This document shows positions 1-7,557 of a DNA stretch of 54,148 nucleotides, in pieces. This DNA comes from Nitrospira sp. (GTDB lineage: Bacteria > Nitrospirota > Thermodesulfovibrionia > Thermodesulfovibrionales > SM23-35). Below the pieces are notes generated by a model. That model did not search any database, was not told where the DNA came from, and saw nothing but the letters and a program-made list of their open reading frames with translations. Location: contig VGWX01000007.1 in assembly GCA_016873615.1 (NCBI GenBank), forward strand, positions 1 through 54,148. The letters are read 5' to 3'. The position numbers and the translations under genes were made by a program. Every line of letters starts with the position of its first letter. Position 1 is the first letter of the stretch.

Positions 1-176
1 CAGGAGTTGTCCGCCTGAATGTTTATCAGAGTTGACCATCCTGCGCCAGCCTGCCAGTATGATATACCGGCTCCTCCCGGCAAGTTTTCAAGCGCGGAAG
101 TTGAGGCATTCAAGATATCAAAAGCAGAAAAAATGACGATAATCATCATACATGCGATAAGACATCTATTCAGCAT
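1..176 (-). CDS. Secreted protein, N-terminal part (runs off window)
   Basis: The minus strand has an ATG at 176 preceded by a strong AGGAGGT ribosome site (complement of 181-187), six bases from the start codon. It opens a frame that stays open to the window edge (58 codons). The first ~25 residues (MLNRCLIACMMIIVIFSAFD...) look like a signal peptide, followed by a Gly/Ala/Trp-rich segment containing GWSTLINIQADN. The protein is therefore probably exported. I do not recognise the family from this fragment. It is divergent from the HEAT gene at 360, so the ~180 bp between them should hold both promoters. Confidence 0.7.
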   Translation of the reverse strand, partial: MLNRCLIACMMIIVIFSAFDILNASTSALENLPGGAGISYWQAGAGWSTLINIQADNS

Positions 177-359
177 GAAAACCTCCTCATTATTTTACAG
201 CAATATTTATTGGGAATTTCTTTATCATTCCAAACATTTTATATTATTGTGTAAATTTTATCACAAGAATCATCATTGTCAATTATTATTTTTGAGGAGG
301 TATGAAAATCTGGTACCTTGGTTGTGATAGAATAAAAATAAATACTTGATAGGGAAAAT

Positions 360-1043
360 ATGAACAGATGCACTTGCCATAGTATTTTCAGCAGGATGTT
401 TTATTCAGTCTGTTTAGTCTCAATAGTAATTGCTGCTTCAACAAGTTTTGCTGCAGAGGGTTTTGATAAGATAAGGGCAGACCTTAACAGCAGAAACTGG
501 GAAGTCCGTCTCGGAGCATTAGAAAAGCTGAATAATCTCAAAGAAGAAAATACAATTGATCTGCTCATACAGGTTGCAGGAGAGCGCGGTGAATACTGGC
601 CCGTGAAAATAAAGGCGATAAAATTACTCGGAGAGTCAGCAGATCCGAAGGCGGTGGAGATTCTTTTGTCAATTTTCAATGACACATTTAACAACTGGGA
701 GTGCCCGGCGATAAAATCCTATACAGCCCTTGCCCTCGGTAATTTCAAGGGGAATGCAAAAGTGGTTGATTCTCTTATTTCCGGCATAAACGACCCCGAA
801 CTATTTACCAGGGAGGCATCGATACAGTCTCTTGGAAAAATCGGAAATCCGGCAGCAGTATTGCCTTTAGTCGCTGCTTTAAACAGTGGTAGCTCTGCAG
901 TAAAGTTGAGCTCTATTAAAGCCCTTGAAATGATTGGAGACCCGCAGGCTATTCCTTACATACAGCAGATTGCAGAAAATGATAACGATTCTGTAATTAA
1001 AGATCATGCAAAGGCTGCTCTGAACAATTTTCATAAAAAATAA
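360..1043 (+). CDS. Exported HEAT-repeat protein
   Basis: 227 aa. Residues 1-32 form a signal peptide (hydrophobic FYSVCLVSIVIAA, then SFAA as a likely cleavage site). The rest is a run of ~31-residue helical repeats of the HEAT/PBS-lyase type: AVEILLSIFND, VVDSLISGIND, AVLPLVAALNS and AIPYIQQIAEN, each followed by a KxxAxxALG-like helix. HEAT arrays are protein-protein scaffolds, so this is probably a periplasmic adaptor; no catalytic residues are seen. The ATG at 360 has only a weak AGGG site. gapN starts 29 bp after its stop, possibly in one transcript, though no functional link is evident. Confidence 0.8.
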   Translation: MNRCTCHSIFSRMFYSVCLVSIVIAASTSFAAEGFDKIRADLNSRNWEVRLGALEKLNNLKEENTIDLLIQVAGERGEYWPVKIKAIKLLGESADPKAVEILLSIFNDTFNNWECPAIKSYTALALGNFKGNAKVVDSLISGINDPELFTREASIQSLGKIGNPAAVLPLVAALNSGSSAVKLSSIKALEMIGDPQAIPYIQQIAENDNDSVIKDHAKAALNNFHKK

Positions 1044-1072
1044 AGGTATAAAGCCGAAAAGGAGGAGGTTGC

Positions 1073-2698
1073 ATGTCCATAGAAGATAGAATCAGGTCAA
1101 TATTTCCTGATGAGGCTGATATACCTGAAGAATTCAGACTGGAATATCCGGTTATCCAGAAGGAATATCTTGTCAATGGAGAACTGTGCATCTGGCAAGG
1201 CCGGATGCAGGAAGTTATTACTCCCATATATGTCAAAACCCTGTCCGGTCTCAAACAGAAAGTTGCAGGAAGTTTCCCAAGGCTGACAAAAAAAGAAGCG
1301 CTTGAAGCACTTCAGGCTGCTGTTCGGGCATACGATCAGGGAAAAGGCCTTTGGCCTTCAATGTCAGTGCATGAGAGGATAGGGCATATCAGGGATTTCC
1401 TGTTTCAGGTAGAGTCACAGAAAATGGAAATCGTAAAACTCTTAATGTGGGAAACCGGTAAAACATACGATGGATCATTAAGGGAATTTGACAGGGCAGT
1501 TGATTATATCAATAAAATCATTTCTGCAACCAAGGATCTTTCGGATATCTCTTCCGGATTTATTGCAGAACAGGGAGTCATGGGCCAGATACGGCATATG
1601 CCGTTGGGTGTTGTTTTATGTATGGGCCCTTTTAATTATCCGCTTTTTGAAACATTTACAACCCTGATCCCCGCACTTGTCATGGGAAACACTGTGATCT
1701 TAAAGCCTCCGAAACTAGGGATACTGCTCCATTATCCTATGCTGACTGCTTTTCAAAAATATTTCCCGCCAGGGGTAGTAAACACGATATATGGAGAGTC
1801 GAGCGATCTTTTGCCTTCTCTTATTTCAACAGGCAAGGTAGACTGTCTTGCCTTTATAGGTTCAGGAAAAGTAGCGGACATGCTGAAAAGCAGGCATCCT
1901 AAACCTCACAGACTCAGGTCTGTCCTTGGTCTGGAAGCAAAAAACCCGGCCATCATATTGCCGGATTCTGATATTGACCTGGCTGTCCATGAATGCCTGA
2001 GGGGAAGCCTTGCTTTCAACGGCCAGCGCTGCACCGCCCTCAAGATCCTTTTTGTCCATAGAAAAGTTGCAGATATATTCCTCAATAAATGCGCAGAATT
2101 AATCAGCAAACTGGGATTCGGCATGCCATGGGAAAGGGATGTTTTTATTACTCCGCTTCCAGAGCCTGACAAGACTAAATATCTCACAGAGCTTTTGGAA
2201 GATGCCCTTGAGCGCGGTGCAAGAGTTATAAATGTATCGGGTGGTATGGTAAATAAAACATTTTATTATCCTGCTCTGATATATCCGGTTGATGCGGGAA
2301 TGAGGCTATACAAAGAAGAACAATTCGGCCCTTTAATCCCTGTTGTTCCCTTTGATGATATTGAGGTTCCGGTTGATTACATTATTCAGTCGAGATATGG
2401 ACAGCAGGTGAGTATTTTCGGCAATAATCCGGAAGAAATCGCAGATCTTGCGAATATCCTTATCAACCAGGTATGCAGGGTTAATATCAACAGCAAGTGT
2501 CAGAGGGGACCCGACCTGTTCCCATTTGGCGGAAGAAAAGATTCAGGTAAAGGATCTCTTTCTGTTGCAGATACGTTAAGAATGTTTTCTATACAGGCAA
2601 TTGTGACTGCAAAAAGAACAGACAAGAATATGGAAATAATCACTACGATCGAAAAAGACTGGGAAAAGGGCGCTATGCCGGCAGAAGTTGTCTCATAG
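1073..2698 (+). CDS. gapN: NADP-dependent glyceraldehyde-3-phosphate dehydrogenase (non-phosphorylating)
   Basis: 541 aa member of the aldehyde dehydrogenase superfamily, closest to the long bacterial/plant GapN group. GapN oxidises glyceraldehyde-3-phosphate directly to 3-phosphoglycerate and makes NADPH. Visible marks are the cofactor-side segment MGPFNYPLFE (~185), GNTVILKPPK, the general base Glu in LGLEAKNP (~288), the catalytic Cys in FNGQRCTA (~320), and EEQFGPLIPVVPFDD in the last third. The ~60-residue N-terminal extension and the KCQRGPDLFPFGGRKDSG segment fit GapN better than generic aldehyde dehydrogenases. The start is fixed by a strong GGAGGAGG site just upstream. Its 3' end overlaps the convergent TolC gene by six bases, so no terminator fits between them. 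Confidence 0.85.
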   Translation: MSIEDRIRSIFPDEADIPEEFRLEYPVIQKEYLVNGELCIWQGRMQEVITPIYVKTLSGLKQKVAGSFPRLTKKEALEALQAAVRAYDQGKGLWPSMSVHERIGHIRDFLFQVESQKMEIVKLLMWETGKTYDGSLREFDRAVDYINKIISATKDLSDISSGFIAEQGVMGQIRHMPLGVVLCMGPFNYPLFETFTTLIPALVMGNTVILKPPKLGILLHYPMLTAFQKYFPPGVVNTIYGESSDLLPSLISTGKVDCLAFIGSGKVADMLKSRHPKPHRLRSVLGLEAKNPAIILPDSDIDLAVHECLRGSLAFNGQRCTALKILFVHRKVADIFLNKCAELISKLGFGMPWERDVFITPLPEPDKTKYLTELLEDALERGARVINVSGGMVNKTFYYPALIYPVDAGMRLYKEEQFGPLIPVVPFDDIEVPVDYIIQSRYGQQVSIFGNNPEEIADLANILINQVCRVNINSKCQRGPDLFPFGGRKDSGKGSLSVADTLRMFSIQAIVTAKRTDKNMEIITTIEKDWEKGAMPAEVVS

Positions 2699-3994
2699 CT
2701 CACCTGTTGCGTATTGCAGGCGTATTTTGGCTATTACAGCGTCATATACAGCATTATAGTAATTGCTGTAGCTTCTGATCCGGAGTGTTTCAGCATCAAG
2801 GACTTCTGTATTGGTGCCGACCCCTTCACGGTAACGGTCTTTCGCAACCCTCAGATTCTCTTCAGACTGTGCGAGGGCGTCGCGGGTTACAGGGATACGT
2901 TTATGAGTCTCTTCGATATCAAGGAATGCCTGACGCACCTGCAATGAAATAACTGAAGCGGTATCTGAGCGTATACTGTTCAAGGCTTCTGCTTTCTGTA
3001 ATACGGCGTTGGCATTATTTCTGGCTATCCCGCCATCAAAGATCTCCCATTTCAGTCCTATGGTTGCAGACCATACATCTTCATACACCTGATATTTATT
3101 CTTCATGTAGCTGTACCCTCCGGAAACAGCGATTTGAGGCCATATTGCCGAACGTAAACCTGCAGCCTGGCGCTGCAATGCCCGTGACTGTTCCGAGAGT
3201 GAAATAAGTTCAGGACGTTTTGACAGTGCCCTTGATGTTAAATCATTCAAATCTAATGTTACAGGCTCTGCAGATAAATCATCGATGACAACGCTAATGT
3301 CAAGGGGTCGTCCCAATAATCTGTTATACGCTGCATACGAAAGGTTCAGATTGTTTATTGCCTGGATTGACCGCTGCCGGGCGTCTGCAAGAGCCACCTG
3401 TGAAGCGAGCAGATCGTTTTTAGTTATCATACCCTGCTCATAGAAATGTGCAACATCCCTGGTATGCGCTGAAAGACTTGCTACGTTGTTGCCGGTTACT
3501 TCGACCAGATGTTTTGAACGCAATACAGATACATATGCCTCTGCGACTCTCATTTTGATGTCGAGGATTGTTTTTATTTCATCCTGTTTTGCGGAATTGA
3601 GTCCGGAGCCTGCAGAAGAAATACCCTCTGAAATTCGGCCGCCTGTAAAAACAGGCATGTTGATCATGGCTTTATAGGAAAGAGATTTATCCTCACCGGT
3701 GGGCAATTCCTTGATTGTAAAGGCAGAGTTGTCTATAAGAGCAGCAGGCGCATTATTCAGAATCGTATACCCGCTCTCAAGGGTAAGTGAAGGTATTCGC
3801 GCGGATTTCGCCGCTTCAAGAGAAAGCTGAGAAGAAATGGTGTTTCTCTGGCTTGCCTGTATCTGATGATTGCCGGCGAGGGCAGCTTTCCAGGCGTCTT
3901 CCATTGTTTCAGCAAAGACCGGCAGAGATGCCGGCGAAAAAGACAGAAATATGAATAAAACAGTTATCAAAAGCAGCTTTGTATCTATTTTCAT
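2693..3994 (-). CDS. TolC-family outer-membrane efflux protein
   Basis: 433 aa. Residues 1-28 are a signal peptide (LLLITVLFIFLSFSP, cleavage after VFA). Two similar halves follow, each with long amphipathic helices, typical of the OEP/TolC fold: AWKAALAGNHQIQASQRN and LTSRALSKRPELISLSEQ begin the equivalent repeats. YREGVGTNTEVLDAET near residue 400 is the classic C-terminal TolC motif. It should form a trimeric outer-membrane channel for a tripartite pump or type I exporter. No adaptor or pump gene lies beside it, so the partner must be elsewhere. Minus-strand gene, single, convergent with gapN. Confidence 0.85.
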   Translation of the reverse strand: MKIDTKLLLITVLFIFLSFSPASLPVFAETMEDAWKAALAGNHQIQASQRNTISSQLSLEAAKSARIPSLTLESGYTILNNAPAALIDNSAFTIKELPTGEDKSLSYKAMINMPVFTGGRISEGISSAGSGLNSAKQDEIKTILDIKMRVAEAYVSVLRSKHLVEVTGNNVASLSAHTRDVAHFYEQGMITKNDLLASQVALADARQRSIQAINNLNLSYAAYNRLLGRPLDISVVIDDLSAEPVTLDLNDLTSRALSKRPELISLSEQSRALQRQAAGLRSAIWPQIAVSGGYSYMKNKYQVYEDVWSATIGLKWEIFDGGIARNNANAVLQKAEALNSIRSDTASVISLQVRQAFLDIEETHKRIPVTRDALAQSEENLRVAKDRYREGVGTNTEVLDAETLRIRSYSNYYNAVYDAVIAKIRLQYATGEL

Positions 3995-4056
3995 ATTAAG
4001 TAATACAGTCTAATGAAGAAAAATGTCATTGTCAATTGAAATAATTTCACTGTCAA

Positions 4057-5850
4057 TTAGAATTTGCCAAGTTTCTTAGCTAATTTCATGGTTTCCTGCA
4101 ACAATGACTCAACTTCATCCAGTCCCTTATCCCAGAAGCTTTGGTCAGTGATATCGATTCCGAGTCTCCTGAAGATATTCTCCGGAGAACTGGATAGACC
4201 TGCTGATAAAAATTCTTTAACCTTTTCTATGAAATGGGAATTCTCTTTAACGGTTTTCTGAAGAGATTTTGAAATAAGAAGGCCGCTGGCATAAGAATAC
4301 ACATAGAAAAAACTGCGGATGTGTCCCCAATATATCCACCAGTTTTCAGAGCCGGATGACTGTACAACAGCATCACCCATATAGGCTGCCATATGTTCCC
4401 GGAACAGCTTCCCTATATCATCTTTTGAAAGATACCCCTTATGCCTGAAATCCTGATGGAGTTGCTGCTCGAATCTGTAGCATGCAACCTGTCTGAATAT
4501 TGTCGAAACTTCATCATTCAGTCTCATCATCATGATTGAAAGACGCAGATCGTCGTCTGCTTTTTTCAGTATCTCCTGAAGAACAAAATCCTCCATAAAA
4601 GTGCTGGCGACTTCAGCAGTTGATATCGGCGTTCCGAAATTCAGGGCATTCTGTTTTTCCTTTATCAATTCATTGTTTATTCCATGACCTAATTCGTGGG
4701 CAAGGGTCAGCACATCATTAAGCCTGTCTGTATGGTTTAAAAGAATATAGGTAGGCTGGGAAATCAGGTGATGGGCACAGAACGCACCACTGGACTTCCC
4801 CTTTCCGGGATAGACGTCAAACTGGCCATTTGACAGAAACCTGTCTAAAATCTCAGCAAATGAACTGTCGATATTCTGAAATACATTGCGGATAAGTTTG
4901 ACTGATTCCTTGTAGGGATATTTCCTGCTAATATTCCCGTATTCCACATTCCTCTCATGATATTTAAGTTTCCTGACTTTCAAAAGCCTTGCCTTTAACG
5001 CATAGTATCCTGAAGATATGTCAAACCTGTCAGAGACTGTTTTTATGAGAGCATCTACAATTTTGCTGTCTATATCGTCACTGATATGCCTGATAAGGTC
5101 CGGCCTGTATACTTTGCGGAGTTCATCATCAACCTTTTTGTTTGCAAGGACTGAATTCATCTCAGCCTCGGCAACATCTGCATGTTTGTCCAGAATATCA
5201 TTGAACGCCTTTGCTGCAGCATCCCTGACATTTTTCTTTTTGCTGTTCATCTGACTCAGTATGTCTGAGAACGTCCTGCTCTCTCTCCTGCCATCATCGA
5301 GAATGATGCTTCTCTCTTCTTTTGCAAGAAAGCCTGATATCATTTTAACCCAGTTAGAATGGGAGGTCGGGGATTTGAGGTTCAGTATTTTTTCTTCGGG
5401 TTCAGTCAGTAAATATTTTGCTTCGGCAAATATGCGTTCAAGGAAATGCCTGTAATCTTTTAAGCCGCGATATTCAAGAAAAAGATTTTGTTTTTCCTCG
5501 GGTATCTTTGCTATTCTGAGATAAAAGAACTGAATATCGTTCTCAATCTTCTTGCTGAAGGCCTCGATTTTATTAAAATGCGCCTTAAGTTTAGGGTCGT
5601 TCTGATCCTGGGCATACCTTAACCAGAAATAATAGCCTTCATCGCCGTCGCTTCCATAATCTTTTTTCCATGATTCATATTCATCAAGGGCCTGTCTGAG
5701 TACGGACGGCTTTTCAAGATAATCTTTGCGGTCTTTCCATTTATTTATAAACTCATAGCTCTTTTTTTCGACAATCTTTCTATTTCCCTCAATTGAAGGG
5801 TCATCATCGCCATCGAAGAGGAGGGCAAGATTCCATCTGATCTGTTTCAT
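4057..5850 (-). CDS. pepF: M3-family oligoendopeptidase (PepF-like)
   Basis: 597 aa zinc metallopeptidase. The HExxH zinc motif is HELGH at ~385-389, within TLAHELGHGIN. The third ligand is expected in the downstream EVASTFMEDFV helix (~410-420), and GSENWWIYWGHI with the later YSYASGLL matches M3 C-terminal segments. The mostly helical N-terminal half (1-250) is the usual PepF domain. No signal peptide is seen, so it is cytoplasmic and probably trims short peptides. ATG at 5850 is preceded by AAAGGA at a good distance. It stands alone between TolC and the repeat/terminator region. The symbol is by family similarity only. Confidence 0.85.
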   Translation of the reverse strand: MKQIRWNLALLFDGDDDPSIEGNRKIVEKKSYEFINKWKDRKDYLEKPSVLRQALDEYESWKKDYGSDGDEGYYFWLRYAQDQNDPKLKAHFNKIEAFSKKIENDIQFFYLRIAKIPEEKQNLFLEYRGLKDYRHFLERIFAEAKYLLTEPEEKILNLKSPTSHSNWVKMISGFLAKEERSIILDDGRRESRTFSDILSQMNSKKKNVRDAAAKAFNDILDKHADVAEAEMNSVLANKKVDDELRKVYRPDLIRHISDDIDSKIVDALIKTVSDRFDISSGYYALKARLLKVRKLKYHERNVEYGNISRKYPYKESVKLIRNVFQNIDSSFAEILDRFLSNGQFDVYPGKGKSSGAFCAHHLISQPTYILLNHTDRLNDVLTLAHELGHGINNELIKEKQNALNFGTPISTAEVASTFMEDFVLQEILKKADDDLRLSIMMMRLNDEVSTIFRQVACYRFEQQLHQDFRHKGYLSKDDIGKLFREHMAAYMGDAVVQSSGSENWWIYWGHIRSFFYVYSYASGLLISKSLQKTVKENSHFIEKVKEFLSAGLSSSPENIFRRLGIDITDQSFWDKGLDEVESLLQETMKLAKKLGKF

Positions 5851-5975
5851 ACCGGTTCCTTTCTGTGATGTAATTTTATGACGGCAGAACCTGAATATAA
5901 TAACACCGGGGCATTACAAATTCACATGGGTTCTTTTTTATAAAAGAATCCCTTCAGTCAAAGGTGTAAAAAATT

Positions 5976-6077
5976 AATTCCCCTCTTTGGCAAAGAGGGG
6001 TTAGGGGAGATTTTATTAAATGATTTCAAGATAATATAAAAATCCCCCCCTTGCCCCCCTTTTCCAAAGTGGGGATA
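5976..6077. repeat. Head-to-head pair of C-rich/G-rich palindromic repeats
   Basis: Two copies of one element in opposite orientation. The first reads CCCCTCTTTGGCAAAGAGGG followed by TTAGGGGAGATTT. The second reads AATCCCCC(CC)TTGCCCCCC then TTTTCCAAAGTGGGG. The same family occurs inside alr at 32468-32512, and weaker relatives lie at 17247-17284, 39845-39871 and 46727-46800. The element lies in the 319-bp gap between the M3 peptidase and the OmpA lipoprotein, which holds no gene. Confidence 0.75.
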
Positions 6078-6103
6078 TATCCACGCTTCACTGAAGCGTT
6101 ACT

Positions 6104-6144
6104 TATAAAAAACAAAACCCCCTTGTGAAAGAGGGGGTTTTGTT
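6104..6144 (-). terminator. Rho-independent terminator of the OmpA-type lipoprotein gene
   Basis: Perfect 12-bp stem: AACAAAACCCCC (6111-6122) pairs with GGGGGTTTTGTT (6133-6144) around a 10-base loop. On the minus strand it is followed by TTTTTT (6105-6110 region), giving a standard terminator 26 bp past the OmpA-type stop codon. The T run on the other side gives some two-way potential. Confidence 0.85.
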
Positions 6145-6169
6145 TAAGACATTATGATAGAAGATATTT

Positions 6170-6877
6170 CTAATCAGCCAGGATGAGGATTTCTACTCTC
6201 CTGTTTTTAGCCCTTCCATCGCGGGTTTTATTCGAGGCAACTGGCTTTAATTCGCCATAGCCGACAGAACTGATCATTTTAGGGTCTATGCCGCCTTTGT
6301 CGACAAGATATTTGCTGGTAGCTGCAGCCCTTCTTTCAGACAGGCGCTGGTTATATTGCTCTGTGCCTGTCCAGTCAGTATGACCTTCGAGTTTTACCTT
6401 GTGGCCTTTGTATTTCTTTACAAAAGCTATGGCCTCATCGAGTTGTTTCTTGTCTTTGCTCCTTATAGCTGATTTGTCGAAGTCAAAATTGATTGTTAAG
6501 GTGAATTTGTCAATGACCTTGTCGGATGGCATCATGCTTATCGGTTTAGGTTTTGCCGGGCATAAGGCTTTTGCCATTTTGGTTGCTTCTTTCGCCATCT
6601 TTTTGGCCTCATCTGTATTGCAGTCTACATAAGTCTCATAGGCCTTTTTCTTCAGCAATTTTGCTTCTGCGAATTCAACCGGGCATACCTTATCTTTCCC
6701 TGCCTTTTTGGCATCTGCAACAGCCTTGTCTGCCTGAACAAGCTCCGTAGGGAAATACCAGCAACATGCATCCTTAACATTTTTTGGAGCAAATTCCATT
6801 CCCGCGCAACCGATAAGCAAAGTCAGTGAAGAGAGGATAACAAACAGAGAAAGTCTTTTTAATGCAATTGCATTCAT
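6170..6877 (-). CDS. OmpA/Pal-type peptidoglycan-binding lipoprotein
   Basis: 235 aa. Lipobox LLIGC puts the lipidated Cys at 24, so this is an outer-membrane (or inner-membrane) lipoprotein. Residues 30-115 are Ala/Lys-rich helices with four extra Cys (DACCWYF, VCPVEF, VDCNTDE, LCPAK), which could form disulfides. Residues 125-235 are an OmpA C-terminal domain: INFDFDKSAI, EGHTDWTG and NQRLSERRA carry the diaminopimelate-binding Asp and Arg positions. It should anchor the outer membrane to the wall. Start set by AAGGAGG upstream of ATG at 6877. Monocistronic, with its own promoter (6984-7011) and terminator (6104-6144). Confidence 0.9.
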   Translation of the reverse strand: MNAIALKRLSLFVILSSLTLLIGCAGMEFAPKNVKDACCWYFPTELVQADKAVADAKKAGKDKVCPVEFAEAKLLKKKAYETYVDCNTDEAKKMAKEATKMAKALCPAKPKPISMMPSDKVIDKFTLTINFDFDKSAIRSKDKKQLDEAIAFVKKYKGHKVKLEGHTDWTGTEQYNQRLSERRAAATSKYLVDKGGIDPKMISSVGYGELKPVASNKTRDGRAKNRRVEILILAD

Positions 6878-6909
6878 TTTTATACCTCCTTATTAATTTA
6901 TTAATATGA

Positions 6910-6948
6910 TCATGGCATGAAGCATACAGGCCGGTTTTTGATATCCAT
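6910..6948 (-). other. Possible 12-codon leader ORF upstream of the OmpA-type gene
   Basis: On the minus strand a perfect anti-16S match, AAGGAGGTGA (complement of 6953-6962), sits six bases before an ATG at 6948. The frame encodes MDIKNRPVCFMP and stops at 6910, 33 bases before the OmpA-type start, within that gene's 5' leader. The ribosome site is stronger than that of most genes here. Too short to judge by composition. Confidence 0.3.
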
Positions 6949-6983
6949 ATATCACCTCCTTGTAAATATATAGACTGCAAAAG

Positions 6984-7011
6984 ATATTAGCACCTTGAAC
7001 AGATTGTACAA
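6984..7011 (-). promoter_or_regulatory. Sigma-70-type promoter of the OmpA-type gene
   Basis: Minus strand: -35 TTGTAC (complement of 7006-7011), 16-bp spacer, -10 TAATAT (complement of 6984-6989). It gives a leader of about 100 bases that contains the possible short ORF at 6910-6948. Confidence 0.5.
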
Positions 7012-7082
7012 AAATTATATCATATCTTCAACTAAAATCAGCTTTTTCATTTACTAATTTTTTTAATGAAATAGGGGGCTTT

Positions 7083-7517
7083 ATGAAATATCAGGTCGGC
7101 AGGGCCGGAAGGATTATAGTGGCAAGGTTCGAAGACAGGGACGATATTATTGAAAATATCATTACTGTTGCCAGAAAAGAGGATATTAAGAGCGCAGTAT
7201 TCCATCTTATAGGCGGTGTCAAACAGGGCAGGATTGTGGTTGGCCCTGAAAAGGAAGAGATGCCGCCGAAACCCGTATGGAAAGATATCAAAGAGAGTCA
7301 TGAGGTTATGGGCAGCGGCACAATTTTCTGGATGGAGAATGAACCGAAAGTTCACTTTCACGGGGCGTTCGGTAAGAAAGAGATGGTTAAGGTAGGCTGT
7401 CTGAGAGGAGTATCAGAAACATTTCTTGTGCTTGAAGTGATTATTATCGAAATACAGGGTGTTGATGTTAAAAGAGAACTTGACCCGGTTTCAGGTTTAA
7501 CCCTTTTGAAGGTGTAA
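7083..7517 (+). CDS. PPC-domain (DUF296) protein
   Basis: 144 aa, a single PPC/DUF296 domain across the whole length, found alone in bacteria and archaea and fused to AT-hooks in plants. The family mark is the metal-site-like HFHGAFG (~91-97); GSGTIFWMENEPKVHFHG and the ending GLTLLKV also fit. The bacterial proteins form trimers, but their biochemical role is unsettled; DNA binding is established for the plant versions only. AUG at 7083 follows AGGGGG. Single gene between divergent and convergent neighbours. Confidence 0.8.
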   Translation: MKYQVGRAGRIIVARFEDRDDIIENIITVARKEDIKSAVFHLIGGVKQGRIVVGPEKEEMPPKPVWKDIKESHEVMGSGTIFWMENEPKVHFHGAFGKKEMVKVGCLRGVSETFLVLEVIIIEIQGVDVKRELDPVSGLTLLKV

Positions 7518-7557
7518 GAATTATGCTGATCGTATATCAGTGAACCCCTGAGATTTT

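Noticed and set aside
19-327. Plus-strand open frame of 102 codons at the window start
   Set aside because: It lies opposite the minus-strand secreted-protein start, which has a strong ribosome site and signal peptide; the plus frame has neither.
295-347. GAGGAGGT followed by ATG and a 15-codon frame before the HEAT gene
   Set aside because: The ribosome site is only one base from the ATG, too close to work, and the frame is not extended.
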